From contig OX388349.1 in the NCBI GenBank assembly GCA_947579665.1, positions 27,994,459 to 28,058,458 on the forward strand: a DNA stretch of 64,000 bases, given 5' to 3'. This DNA comes from Sympetrum striolatum (taxonomy: Eukaryota; Arthropoda; Insecta; Odonata; Libellulidae). The notes below the pieces were generated by a model. The model saw only the letters and a program-made list of their open reading frames with translations. It did not search any database and was not told where the DNA came from. The translations under genes and the position numbers were made by a program. Shown piece after piece: positions 35,501 through 45,200 of this stretch (the stretch's first letter is position 1; each line of letters starts with the position of its first letter).

Positions 35501-37065
35501 ATTATCTAAACGTTTGATGAATTAAACTGATGCAATAAATTAATGGGTAGTAGGAGGTTTGACACAGTCCTTGTAGTTTAGATTGCTGAGGAAAAGGATT
35601 TCAACGGAGGCTAGCTGACTGCATCTTGACGAAAACAACGCGAAGCGTAACTAGACGATGGTCACAATTTTGCCTACATACAAATATGTTACAGCGAATG
35701 GGGAATGTTATTCATGCTATATGTATGTCACTGTTCATACATTTAATTATATGGTAATAATTTGGATTAATGTGCGGTTCTTAAGATCTATGCACTAAGT
35801 TCTCGCTTAACATTGGAGCACTAAGAATTTCAACAGGAATGTGGAAAATATTTTATCTATTTCATAAAAAGAATAGAAACAAAAGAGTACCGTAAAAGTT
35901 AGTGACAAAATATTCTCAAATATAATCATAATGCATCCAGATAGTATTTATATTGTGATTATATGCAGGAAATGATGTTGTTTATTTTAGATTATGATTT
36001 GATACTGATATGACTTGTATTCGATTTAGTATCTGTCATTTTGGTGCTAATTTTTTTTAAGGTTTTTGCTTTCTTTTTATTTTAGTCGCAGAAGTAATTT
36101 TCATCTCATATCGTCTACAATAAACCAGTTAAGACAATTTTTCCTGAGTTATTGAAATGTCTGTTACTTATTGCGTTTAAATGGAATAGGTATATTTAAT
36201 AAATTCATTTGAAACCTCGCCTCAGAAGAATAATTTGTTTTTAATCACTTTTATTAACCTTAACGCAATTTCCAACCTTAGAAGATACCTCAACTATATC
36301 TAAATCTATAAATATCTTTCACAAGTAAGCAACAATCGGCAGTATGCCATGTTTCGTAGTTCATAAATGTACTTATTAGAAACTCTTACATTTTTAGAAA
36401 TCCAAACAAGCATAGTGTTATAGATTCATGAATCCAGTACGAAAAAGATCTTTGTTAAAAAAACCAAACTTTGTTACTCACTATCCAACTCCAAAAAGGT
36501 ACGCTGAAAACGTTATCGAAATATTTGCGATCCGCCTCTCGCTGATTGGACAGAATACGTAAGAAGAGACTAAGTGTTTTTCTGATTCGCGCAAGCGTAG
36601 CGCGATATGAATTCTCTCAAAGAAACATTCCGCAGCACTTTTCCTCGTAGGATTAACCTGGAAAGCCAGATGACCATAAAACAGCGAAAGGATAGCAGCG
36701 GGTGAAAAAAGACGCGTTGGAGCGAGTGGATGGGGAGATGCGCTGTTGTGTTGGGGAATTGATGTCGTTCAGAGAGTCGCAAAGGGCAAGCGGGAGGTGT
36801 TCTTGCGGATTGGTGATGATGAATGGGACGAGTTGCGAAGAGGGCTTGAGGGGGAACTACAGGTAGGAAAGAGGAGTACTAGCAAGATTAACCTTCGTGG
36901 GGTGGGAAATAATTTGCAAACGAAATTATGGACTATTATAGTACCGGCATTGTATATTTCACTGAATAATTAGAGGGGTTTCCTCGGCAAATAGTATTAG
37001 TTATAACCCAGTAATTTTTCCAAGTATATGGTTTACCTCAAGGGTACATAGGTAAAGAAAACTAC
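32531..37065. other. AT-rich non-coding stretch
   Basis: No supported gene. Two imperfectly duplicated blocks lie at about 34085-34165 and 34248-34330 (ACTTGNTTGATATTTT ... TTCAGTGCNTATG ... TTGTTTAGNNCTA ... CAAGCCA). A TAGATGTTATT repeat lies at 34483-34511. A hairpin ATAGGGTTG...CAACCCCTAT lies at about 32967-32998. Bases 36530-36930 are more GC-balanced, with a 75-codon frame (36746-36973) without a domain. Confidence 0.45.
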
Positions 37066-37074
37066 TAAATTCAT

Positions 37075-37366
37075 ATATAGATGTACCTGCTTGTATTTAT
37101 TTCCATCTGTGTTTTCGCGGGTTTTTTTCGCTCCCCTTCTTGTGTGAGTGTTTTCCCGCACAGTGGGTTTTTCTCCGAAAGCCTTCAGCCAAGGAGTTTC
37201 TCCCCACACCACAATTCTTTTATTTGTTTACCTCTTTTTAATTTTCTTTATATATATATATATGTATTTATATTGTTTTTCCTCCTTGTCTGTAAGTAAT
37301 ATTAGTAACCCTTAATGGTTAGGTGTAAGAGAGGCCCTAATGGGCCTAACCTCGCCAAATAAAGAG

Positions 37367-37397
<31 letters not shown>

Positions 37398-37405
37398 CAT
37401 TATTA
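37075..37405 (+). mobile_element. LINE-tail family, copy with (TTA)n tail
   Basis: The region GTGTTTTCGCGGGTTTTTTTCGC to the tail aligns with the reverse complement of 42206-42480. The 3' end has GGTTA...GGCCC-TAAT-GGGCC-TAACC (37317-37351), then CGCCAAATAAAGAG and a (TTA)n tract at 37370-37396. TAAATTCAT occurs just before (37066-37074) and just after (37406-37414), a plausible 9-bp target duplication, so this is probably a 5'-truncated LINE of about 330 bp. A 72-codon frame (37081-37299) partly resembles one in the 42-kb copy, but this probably reflects DNA similarity rather than coding. Confidence 0.7.
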
Positions 37406-37414
37406 TAAATTCAT

Positions 37415-39639
37415 GAATATCGTAGCCAAAAAGCCAGTATTTTTCTGGCTTTTTAAACCTATAAACTAAGTAATATACAAAAAAAGATTTTATAAGTTGC
37501 AACTTTCAGGACATTACGTGTATGAATACATTTCAATCAACTTATCTCTTTTGGTGTAAGATTATGATTTGCCTCGCCATATATCTTACCATAAATTTCT
37601 CACACAGACACATTCATACGTCTTGTTGGACATTCCCTTAGAGTAAATATATTGAACTATAAAACCAGGTCATCGAAGTTAGCATAGAAACCCAATAAAA
37701 ATAAAACATCGACCAACAAATTTTAAGCGTCTGAAAGTCCTCAGGGTCAATTATATTATTTCATCTTCTGTACTCACAATTAATATTTTGAGTCATACAC
37801 AGGTAACGAGCTATATTATCAATGCAAATTTTGCAATGTACTTGAATAATTATGGAAAGGAAGTTTATGCTCTGATGTCATTGTAGAAACATCAGGATTC
37901 GCTCTACAGTCTTATAATTGTCGATGAGGTCTTTGAAGATAAGTATATCAAGGCATCGCTATATACCAAATGATACGCCTTCTGGCACTTAGCAGGGAAT
38001 AAGTGAACTACAAGTATGTCCCAAGTCGGTTACTGTCTCGCATTGTTCTCAGGAGGAATGATACTGATGATAATATTTTATACAGCTCGTGGTACCATAT
38101 ATTTCATTGCTTTTTCCCATCCGATCGGCATATTGAGCAACGTGTACGCACTGTATTCATCTTTCATCCAAAGACATCGATTGTATATATTAAAGGATCT
38201 GATAACGCTTGCGGATATATTTCGGTCATAACATTATTCAATAACACGTATTGCCTACCGCTGAACATTTCCATTGTGATACCATTTTATAAAAGCAAAT
38301 ATTACTCAACTTTCCATCTGATAATTGACAAATATTTATAAACTCAATACATCTTTTCTGCATGATATTTAAGTATCAATTACATTGCAAATTCGACACG
38401 GTATCAAAACCCATTCCCAATTATTTTCAAATATATTTTTAAATTCCATGATTTAAATTCTGTTCTGGTAGATACAGTTATATGCAATTATATCCAATTA
38501 TCTCCATAATTAAAGGTTCCTATAGTTCAATCGAGCAATGACAAGTACAATTCAAACAAATATGAGCATCATGAAAATGAACCCATTGTAAACTGGAATG
38601 AACGCTGTCTATTGAGGGATAAAAATATGACATTAATCAGTCAGCAAATTGATACTAGTATCAATATTTTGTGGAAACGTTTGGGAAATATTTCATGGAT
38701 ACACTTTATGATTCGTTTATCTCATACATCAATAGTTTCATTTACAGCCAATAATATTCGTGTCGTAAAAATGCAGCTATGCTTCAAAATTATGCTCCCT
38801 TTGTGTGCCCATTGATATGTAATCGAATTCCATCCGTCAGAAAACGAAACTTTTCAACTTTTCATTTGACCCCCAAAGTAGAATTAGAACGGTTATTCAA
38901 TACTCGTTGTTCGACGAATAAAGGCATTTATTACCGCTATGGATTTGCGGCTTTCATGAGCAAAAATGTGATGGCCCAGAAAAGGTTTTGGCTGTGAAAA
39001 GCGAAACCAAATATTAAAGTCAAACATATTTTGCAATGTATAATTATGAAATAATATCGTAAAACTAAATTAAAATTAATTAAATTAAAATAAATTTGAG
39101 TTATTCAGAACGATGAAATTGTGACTTTTTCGAATGATGTATAATTATATAATGATCATATTTTGCGAAGCTTACAGTTAGTGCGGCAATCTATCATTCT
39201 TTTGAGTCCAAATCTATTCTAAAAACTCTAAACTCTCTATACGATATACTATAAAAACTTCTAAAAATTATAGAAAATGCAAGTTCCACCAGGAAATCTC
39301 TCAGTTTCGTACGCACAAAAATATCAGTAATGCGAAAGATGACATCAAGCTAGTTCCTATTATGATTCTGTAACTGTCAATAACTAAGATAAAAATTTTC
39401 TTTTGAGCTGCTCGAATAATATAATGAATTAGAGAATTTAAATGCATAATATCACCAGCATCTATGTATATGAAATGGCAATCAGTCAAAAAAACGAATA
39501 TGAAAAATGGAAACTATCATAGTTTACATGTAAAGTTTCATTCATATAAAATTAATACTGTTCATAAATTATATGCCATAATTTAGTTTATTAGCGTTAT
39601 TTCCTTTGTTTCACTTTTAATTATTGTGAAAGCATAAAT
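37415..39639. other. AT-rich non-coding stretch
   Basis: No supported gene. The 112-codon frame at 38003-38341 (+) is overlapped by another plus-strand frame, is AT-rich, and has no domain. No repeat was matched. Confidence 0.45.
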
Positions 39640-40140
39640 CAGCCTGCCGCATAAATTTCGTTTACCTCACAATTTTTCCCGTTTTTCCTCCGAACTTTTT
39701 CTCCGGCGCTTCATTACGCTTAGAAGGAAATTTATGTGCATTCATTCATTACTCCATCTAAAAAGAGGTGGCAATGACTGAGGAATTACTGTTTCCAATT
39801 GAGTCACTAATTTGCATTTCCCCCTTTGTAGAGTAATTAACGAGTCGACGCGTACATTTTCGTCGGCGAGGTACGTTTAAATGTTGTCACGAAATGATTC
39901 ACACGACTACGTCATCGCCGGCCGTTTTAACACCGTTTAAAATCCTCGTACGAGCCCAAAATGAATCGGCAGGGCAATATTAAACCCTTTTCAATCCAAG
40001 CTGCCGCTGGGCTGATACGGTTTGTCGAAACTTTGGTGTGAAGGCCGCAAGGTGCATACGTTAGCTGGGTGTCGACGGAAACCGTATCAATTAAAATCAC
40101 GAAAAAGTCCGAAAACTCGCATGAATCATCTTTGCGAAAA
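39640..40140. other. GC-balanced, repeat-free island
   Basis: Includes GAGTCGACGCGTACATTTTCGTCGGCGAGGTACG and TCACACGACTACGTCATCGCCGGCCG. No open frame of note. Candidate conserved regulatory DNA by composition only. Confidence 0.3.
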
Positions 40141-40758
40141 AGTACATTTTATCCCAGATTTTTTTGGATAAATGGTGGAATTGATTATAAAGTCGTTATT
40201 TGAATTGGTAGGAAAGGGTGGACATAACTCTAATTCGGTATCACGGAGAACAAGTCGAAAAATTCTAGTTCTCATACCAGACTAGAGATGAATTGCTTTT
40301 CGAAAAAAAAATCGGAACAGAAGGGTAGAGCTATTTATGATGATTTTTTTCCGAATGCATTCTTCTCTATTCTTTATTTTAATTTCTAAGTGGTTGAATA
40401 TGCCGCATTATGAAGCAGGAACAAAAGATCGAAAGATCGTTATCTTTCACTGCAGTGGATTTCACACGTTTTCAAAATTCTCACAACACAGCATACTAAA
40501 TAAGATTTATAATAAAAATCACACGGAAAACTTACTGAGAACACGACCGGTTTGGTTTCGGCATACATTGGCCATCGTTAGTTGAGGAAATTACAAACAA
40601 CAAAGCTTTTCAAAGCGAAGAAACCAAGTGAAATTTTCCACATATAAGCCTTATTACTTTTTAAGTACAGCTTACTAAACAGCATGCTACTAGAGAATGA
40701 TAACTATATATATATAACTAACAATAGTGAGTGGTGACTTTTCTTTTTGGAGTAAATA
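40141..40758. other. AT-rich non-coding stretch
   Basis: Nothing recognisable. The 82-codon frame at 40337-40585 has no domain. Confidence 0.45.
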
Positions 40759-40770
40759 AACTACAATATC

Positions 40771-40904
40771 AGGCTCCCGGATAGTCATGTGGACAGCGCG
40801 TTTGCCTTTGGTGAAAGCGGTCCCGGGTTCGAATCCCGGTGGGAGCCAATGTGCGAAATGACCTAAGCTGTTGAAGCACTTTTAACAATACTACTACTAC
40901 TACT
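40771..40904 (+). mobile_element. short tRNA-derived SINE
   Basis: A 134-bp insertion flanked by the perfect 12-bp duplication AACTACAATATC at 40759-40770 and 40905-40916. The head (40772-40847) is tRNA-like: a 7-bp acceptor stem GGCTCCC/GGGAGCC, an A box TAGTCATGTGG and a perfect B box GGTTCGAATCC. About 40 bp of body follow (AATGTGCGAAATGACCTAAGC...), then a (TAC)n tail. It should be transcribed from its internal RNA polymerase III promoter. The anticodon arm is not a normal 5-bp stem with 7-base loop, and there is an extra T before the acceptor strand, so this is a retroelement rather than a working tRNA gene. Confidence 0.9.
40772..40847 (+). promoter_or_regulatory. tRNA-like head with internal Pol III promoter
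   Basis: The A box (40782-40792, TAGTCATGTGG) and B box (40827-40837, GGTTCGAATCC) are intact. The region between them folds poorly as an anticodon arm: the best pairing is CTTT-GGTG-AAAG (40806-40817). This would drive Pol III transcription of the SINE. Confidence 0.8.
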
Positions 40905-40916
40905 AACTACAATATC

Positions 40917-41984
40917 CCCCCCATGCGTCCTACGATCTTCCAAAATACTTCTCGATCTTTCAAGTTTTTGTAATTTATAGTTTGTACAAAGAAGAATGGA
41001 AATAAAATGAATTTGGTGTCATAGTATTGTTCTTTGACCCGTTAACACATAATTTTATTCGAAATTGCATCCTCCATGTCTACGTTGGCCACGTTTTTGC
41101 TTCAATCTGCTTTTCCCTTCCACTACGTTACATTACATGTTTGGTAGTGTTTTAAACACCTTACGTGTTGAACTGTTGGACTATAAGAGTGTTGTGATTC
41201 CAGCCGCACTGCTCATAAGCGCATTGACATTTATAAATCCGAAAATGCTGTTGAATGTTTTTTTTAAGTCACGCTAGACTCCATTTTGGGAAAATATCGT
41301 TAAAAACATGAATATTTTTTTGGTGCATTATAAAATAAAATTTAAAATGTTGAGCACATAAAAGATCGCATTTTCGGTAGGGAACCTGCGGTATTTTTGC
41401 GCTCTTCTTTTTTAGTATAAAAAGGACAAATTCCATTAAATATTCTGCGAATCACTTAAAATATGCAATGATGATATAATATTTTTTAATTATTTTGTAG
41501 TGACTTTCTCATTTTCTAGCTGAACATAGATGTAAGATGTAAAGGTTTCAGTCTGGATGGGAAACCTGCGGATATTTCTAACATTCAAATATGCCTCTTC
41601 TTCATCATCTAAACAATGCATGCGTTTTACTTCTTCCTTGGCCTCCATGTAGTTTATTTGTATACATGAAAACAAATTATGAAATATTATACTTATATTA
41701 ATTTAATTATTGTTCATTATTTTTCTAACAATTACGATGTTGAACTATTTAAACTCAGACGGCGCCGCAATCAAGCGCGGGCTTATGATTACATAAGCAA
41801 CCCAATGGTTTCTTTCTTTTGGGCTAAACGGAAATGTGGTTTTCCAATGAAAAGTGTGCTTCTATCTTAGAGCAATGGAACGGCATAATATTAAGTATTT
41901 TATTGATTCTTTTAACTCAGACCGGATTATTTAAAAGTAGCAGGTTCGATTACCTGAACAGGGTAATAACGATTTCTGCATGGT
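40917..41984. other. AT-rich non-coding stretch
   Basis: No supported gene. CAGGTTCGATTACCTG near 41940 resembles a T-arm, but there is no matching A box or acceptor stem. A frame at 41490-41675 (-) has no domain. Confidence 0.45.
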
Positions 41985-42147
41985 AATGAGCCCGGGGGAT
42001 GGATGGAACCTCAACCTCCATCATTAATTACCAAACGTATTGGAGAGTGAATGAAGCTACTCGCAGGAAGAGAAGTGAGGTAGTTTTTCCTTACTTTCCT
42101 CTCTGAACATGTAAAGAAAGAAAATTTGGAACACGGCTGATAATGAA
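41985..42147 (-). repeat. dispersed repeat R, copy 5, distal part
   Basis: On the minus strand this corresponds to the distal half of R. Plus-strand anchors shared with 54805-54965 are GCCCG...TGGAACCTCAACCTCC, GTGAGGTAGTTTTTCCTTACTTTCCTC and ACATGTAAAG. It is broken at 42148 by a MITE; the rest of the repeat resumes at 42832. Confidence 0.6.
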
Positions 42148-42831
42148 TTAGAGGTTTTAAATTTCCAAAAGCCGTCTTTGTCCCTTCGTCTCAATACCCG
42201 GTATTTATTTATTTTATTTATTTGACCCTTTATTGGCGAGGTTAGGCCCAAGTGGGCCTCTCTTCCACCTAACCTCGAATGTCGTTAGAATATAAATAAT
42301 TATAAATTAAATTAAAACAAAAAGACAGAGTAGAGTGTGGAGAAAAATCTTTGCAACTGAAGGTTGCTAAAGAAAAACCCACGTTGCGGGAAAACACCCA
42401 CAGAGAAGGGGGGTGAAAAAAACCCACGATAATACAGTAAAAATAACAATTAAATATAGACAATAATAAAATTACATACAGCATATACATAAATCAATGA
42501 ATTTACAGAAGAAAATAAAAATATTATTAATTGCAATAGAAAAATATAACATTTACTAGATTATTAGGAGAAAACAAGAATTTTTCTTCACATACTTCTA
42601 CGTACGTCACAGGCAATCCCCCACCCATTCCACCACCCTTACAGTAGATAAATACCCCACACCTAACCGAGTTCGCTTTAAATTTTATTACCACTAACAA
42701 CAGGAGCTTGGCTCTCGAAAGGGCTTTTGATATCTTAAAAGTGCGTAATTCCTTTCTTGTTTTCTCCGAATACCGGGGAATGAGACGAGGAATGCCGACA
42801 GAGACAGCATGTAGAGATTTAAAACCTCTAA
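42148..42831 (+). mobile_element. MITE with GAGGTTTTAAAT ends, split by a LINE
   Basis: Left arm TTAGAGGTTTTAAATTTCC...CTTCGTCTCAATACCCGGTAT (42148-42205). Right arm ATACCGGGGAATGAGACGAGG...GAGATTTAAAACCTCTAA (42771-42831). The arms are inverted relative to each other over about 55 bp. The right arm also aligns with that of the shorter relative at 44328-44488. Between the arms lies a LINE fragment (42206-42763). The MITE itself sits in repeat R. No coding capacity. Confidence 0.7.
42206..42763 (-). mobile_element. LINE-tail family copy, nested in a MITE
   Basis: On the minus strand the 3' end reads GAGGTTA...GGCCC-ACTT-GGGCC-TAACCTC (hairpin 42238-42276), CGCCAATAAAGGG, then an AAATAAATAAA tail (42206-42220). 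Upstream is another hairpin, GCAAC-CTTCA-GTTGC (42353-42367), seen in altered but pairing form in the 63-kb copy. Further upstream (about 42540-42760) a minus-strand frame is open without Met over roughly 70-80 codons (ending before TAA) and may be the last part of an ORF. The exact 5' end is uncertain. About 560 bp, 5'-truncated. Confidence 0.65.
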
Positions 42832-43040
42832 CTTTCTGAACAAAAATAGAATGAGTGCAACTCTAGTGAGCACAGCAAATGAAAAATAATACTTTACACA
42901 TAACTCAATCAGGATTGACTAGAAGGAATATCATTCCTCAGCATCGCTCATTCCTCCGTAGCTTTCGTATTGTCACAGTCGTAAACAAGAATGAAGTAAC
43001 AGATTCATTTTCCTCTACCCTATACCAAGTGGCAAATTAA
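42832..43040 (-). repeat. dispersed repeat R, copy 5, proximal part
   Basis: Resumes the repeat interrupted at 42147. Plus-strand anchors shared with 54980-55160 are GAATGAGTGCAACTCTAGTGAGCAC, CCTCAGCATCGCTCATTCCTCCGTAGCTTTC and CATTTTCCTCTACCCTATACC. The join with 41985-42147 shows that the MITE inserted into an existing R copy. Confidence 0.55.
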
Positions 43041-44327
43041 AAACAACCCGTTATCCAGATTGGGATGTAGAAACGAGGATTTACTGCAGCACACGTCTCT
43101 CTCGCCTCTGATAACGCTATGGATGATGGAAATCCTGACATTTTGAAAGTAGAGCGCGTGTAGCTAAAATGTAAGATATCATTCCAGCCGAATGGAGTAA
43201 TATGAAATCTTATTGTTTTAAAAGAAGCAAGGAAATCCATTCCATCTGTTTAAACGGAATTATAGTCAAAATCATCGATTCCCGCGCCTTTTTCCTAAAA
43301 AAGGTCATGCAAAAGAGATTAAATTCGTCGTTTCGCCTTTTTTCTGCATTTCAGCGACGTTCACTCTTCAACACCACGTATTTTCGGCTGTTTACGTAGC
43401 TTTGTTGGTCATTAATTGTTTGCAAAGGGCTTTTTTGATCGTTTTTCCTTCTGTTTGTATAACCGACGCCAAATAAATCGGACCGATTTCCAAGAATTCG
43501 TTTCATTTCCCAAACGTCACCACCAAATGGCTCCAGTTGCACATTCTTTTGTTTAATAAAAAAGCAGCGAAAAGAGTACACTTTTTTAATTGCGTCGGAG
43601 ATGGGGCGGATTTAATTAAACGTATATGCTTCCAAGTTGCAGAAATATATTCGGCATTGCTAAAAAAAAGCAGCCAGCAGATTTCATCTTGGAACTTATT
43701 TCTTCGCGCTTTTCATTGATATTCAATTGATTTTGATGTACGTGTTCATTTGAGGAAAACTCGCAGGTCCATTCACTTCCCTAGAGATTTTTTCCATCCA
43801 GAAAACAATATCGAAGTAAATAGAATTCTTTCGTCGGTCGTTTCATCTGCACTTACAGTTTTCGCTATCCAAATGTCACGGCGTATTCCTTCTGCAGCTT
43901 CGTTAATTTATTTAAATGTCATCAGGACTGTCTTTCAATAAACAGCAAATTCATTCAAACTCGTCCAAAAACCTTTTATAATGTTTTCTATAATAAAATA
44001 CGCACTACCTGCAGCCCTCAACGTTTATACTTATGGCATATCACAGTATAATACCAATATACCAAATATAAAATTTGTTCATGTTAGTTATATAATTAAC
44101 TAAAAGCTTCAATGATAAACTCGTACTCTACCAATATTGAACTAAAGACTATATTCATTATTTTATTTTTTTAGCATATTCTAATTTATTTTAACGGTTA
44201 TCTCGTGAGAACAATCGAAATAATAGCTGCAAACATGAGCTGTTATCTCAACGAAACAGTTACTGGATGTATATGATTGTAGACAAATAATGATAGAATA
44301 GAAATATTGACGGATGTTAAGGAATTT
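43041..44327. other. non-coding stretch, GC-balanced in its first half
   Basis: No supported gene. Bases 43041-43900 are of even composition, with short frames on both strands and no domain. Bases 43900-44327 are AT-rich. Confidence 0.4.
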
Positions 44328-44488
44328 GAGGTTTAAAATCTCCAATGTCGGTTTTTGTCTTCAGGAGTAAATTTACTCCTGAAGAAGAATGCATTGAGTA
44401 CACACACAGTATTGATTGATCTCTGGAGGAATACCGGTGAATGAGAGGAGGAACGCCAAAAAAACGACTTATGGAGATTTTAAACCTC
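44328..44488 (+). mobile_element. MITE with GAGGTTTAAAATCTCC ends
   Basis: A 161-bp element with inverted ends GAGGTTTAAAATCTCCAATGTCG and, read inward from the right, GAGGTTTAAAATCTCCATAAGTCG. Its right half (GAATACCGGTGAATGAGAGGAGGAACGCC) matches the larger MITE at 42148-42831. A perfect 26-bp palindrome, CTTCAGGAGTAAATTTACTCCTGAAG, lies at 44359-44384. The target duplication is not clear. Confidence 0.7.
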
Positions 44489-44928
44489 TCATAGGTACTA
44501 AATGTATGTTTTAAATATGTATATTCACTTAAAATATTTAAATTTTCTTTTTGCGATCAATACAATTGACATCTACGTTGATTGTCGTGATTAGCTAATG
44601 TCTTCTATCGATTTTCATTTTATCATGCTGCGTATCAATGTTTACGCAATACCACATGTGTTTCCGTAGGCACTTCAAGCCCATTGTTTACATCTAATAT
44701 CGAATGAAATAAACATTTCAAATATCCACGCAGTTAGTGCACGGTTATCAACTATCAACAGACACAATAACGTGAAAATTGTTGTGTAAATAAAGCATGA
44801 ATATTAATAAATACTGGAAGTCAAATTCCAGAAATTCTAAATAGAAGACGAAAAACAATTTCTGTCAAGTATTTGTCCATTTCTCTTCACTCATAACATT
44901 TCTTTTCATATATAATATTAAATACTAG
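44489..44928. other. AT-rich non-coding stretch
   Basis: Nothing recognisable. Confidence 0.45.
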
Positions 44929-45200
44929 CAGAAGTGCCCGTTGGTTCTCAACAGGGAAATTTAAATTGATAAATATTTTTGTTACAGTCTTCATCGTAAC
45001 ACATGCCTCATAATTCTTGGTAGATAGCTAATAGCCAGACTATTATTATTTCCAAACCAGTAAACAAAGTAAATAAAGTTATAATTAAGTCTACAAATTT
45101 GTTTGACTATGTTAGAATCTGTGTGTATGTATCGTGTAATGTTTATCGTTTGCCATTTGATCTATTATCTACTGTCATTGATTGTATGCAGTATTGATGA
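44929..45200 (-). mobile_element. possible Helitron or RTE terminal relic
   Basis: TACTAGCAGAAGTGCCCGTTGG at 44931 resembles the reverse complement of Helitron 3' ends ('...CTAGTA'), with the low-complexity body expected after it. No opposite end is visible. A weak assignment from end similarity alone. Confidence 0.25.

Noticed and set aside
37081..37299. 72-codon frame similar to 42269-42490 (-)
   Set aside because: Both lie in the 3' untranslated part of related LINE copies; the shared words follow DNA similarity, and the frames start and stop differently.
38003..38341. 112-codon plus-strand frame
   Set aside because: AT-rich, overlapped by another plus frame, with no domain, signal or codon pattern to support coding.
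40772..40847. Functional tRNA gene
   Set aside because: The acceptor stem and both promoter boxes are present, but there is no proper anticodon arm, an extra base lies before the acceptor strand, and a retroposon tail and target duplication surround it.
41930..41960. Second tRNA-like site (CAGGTTCGATTACCTG)
   Set aside because: Only a T-arm-like hairpin is present; no A box or acceptor stem could be paired around it.
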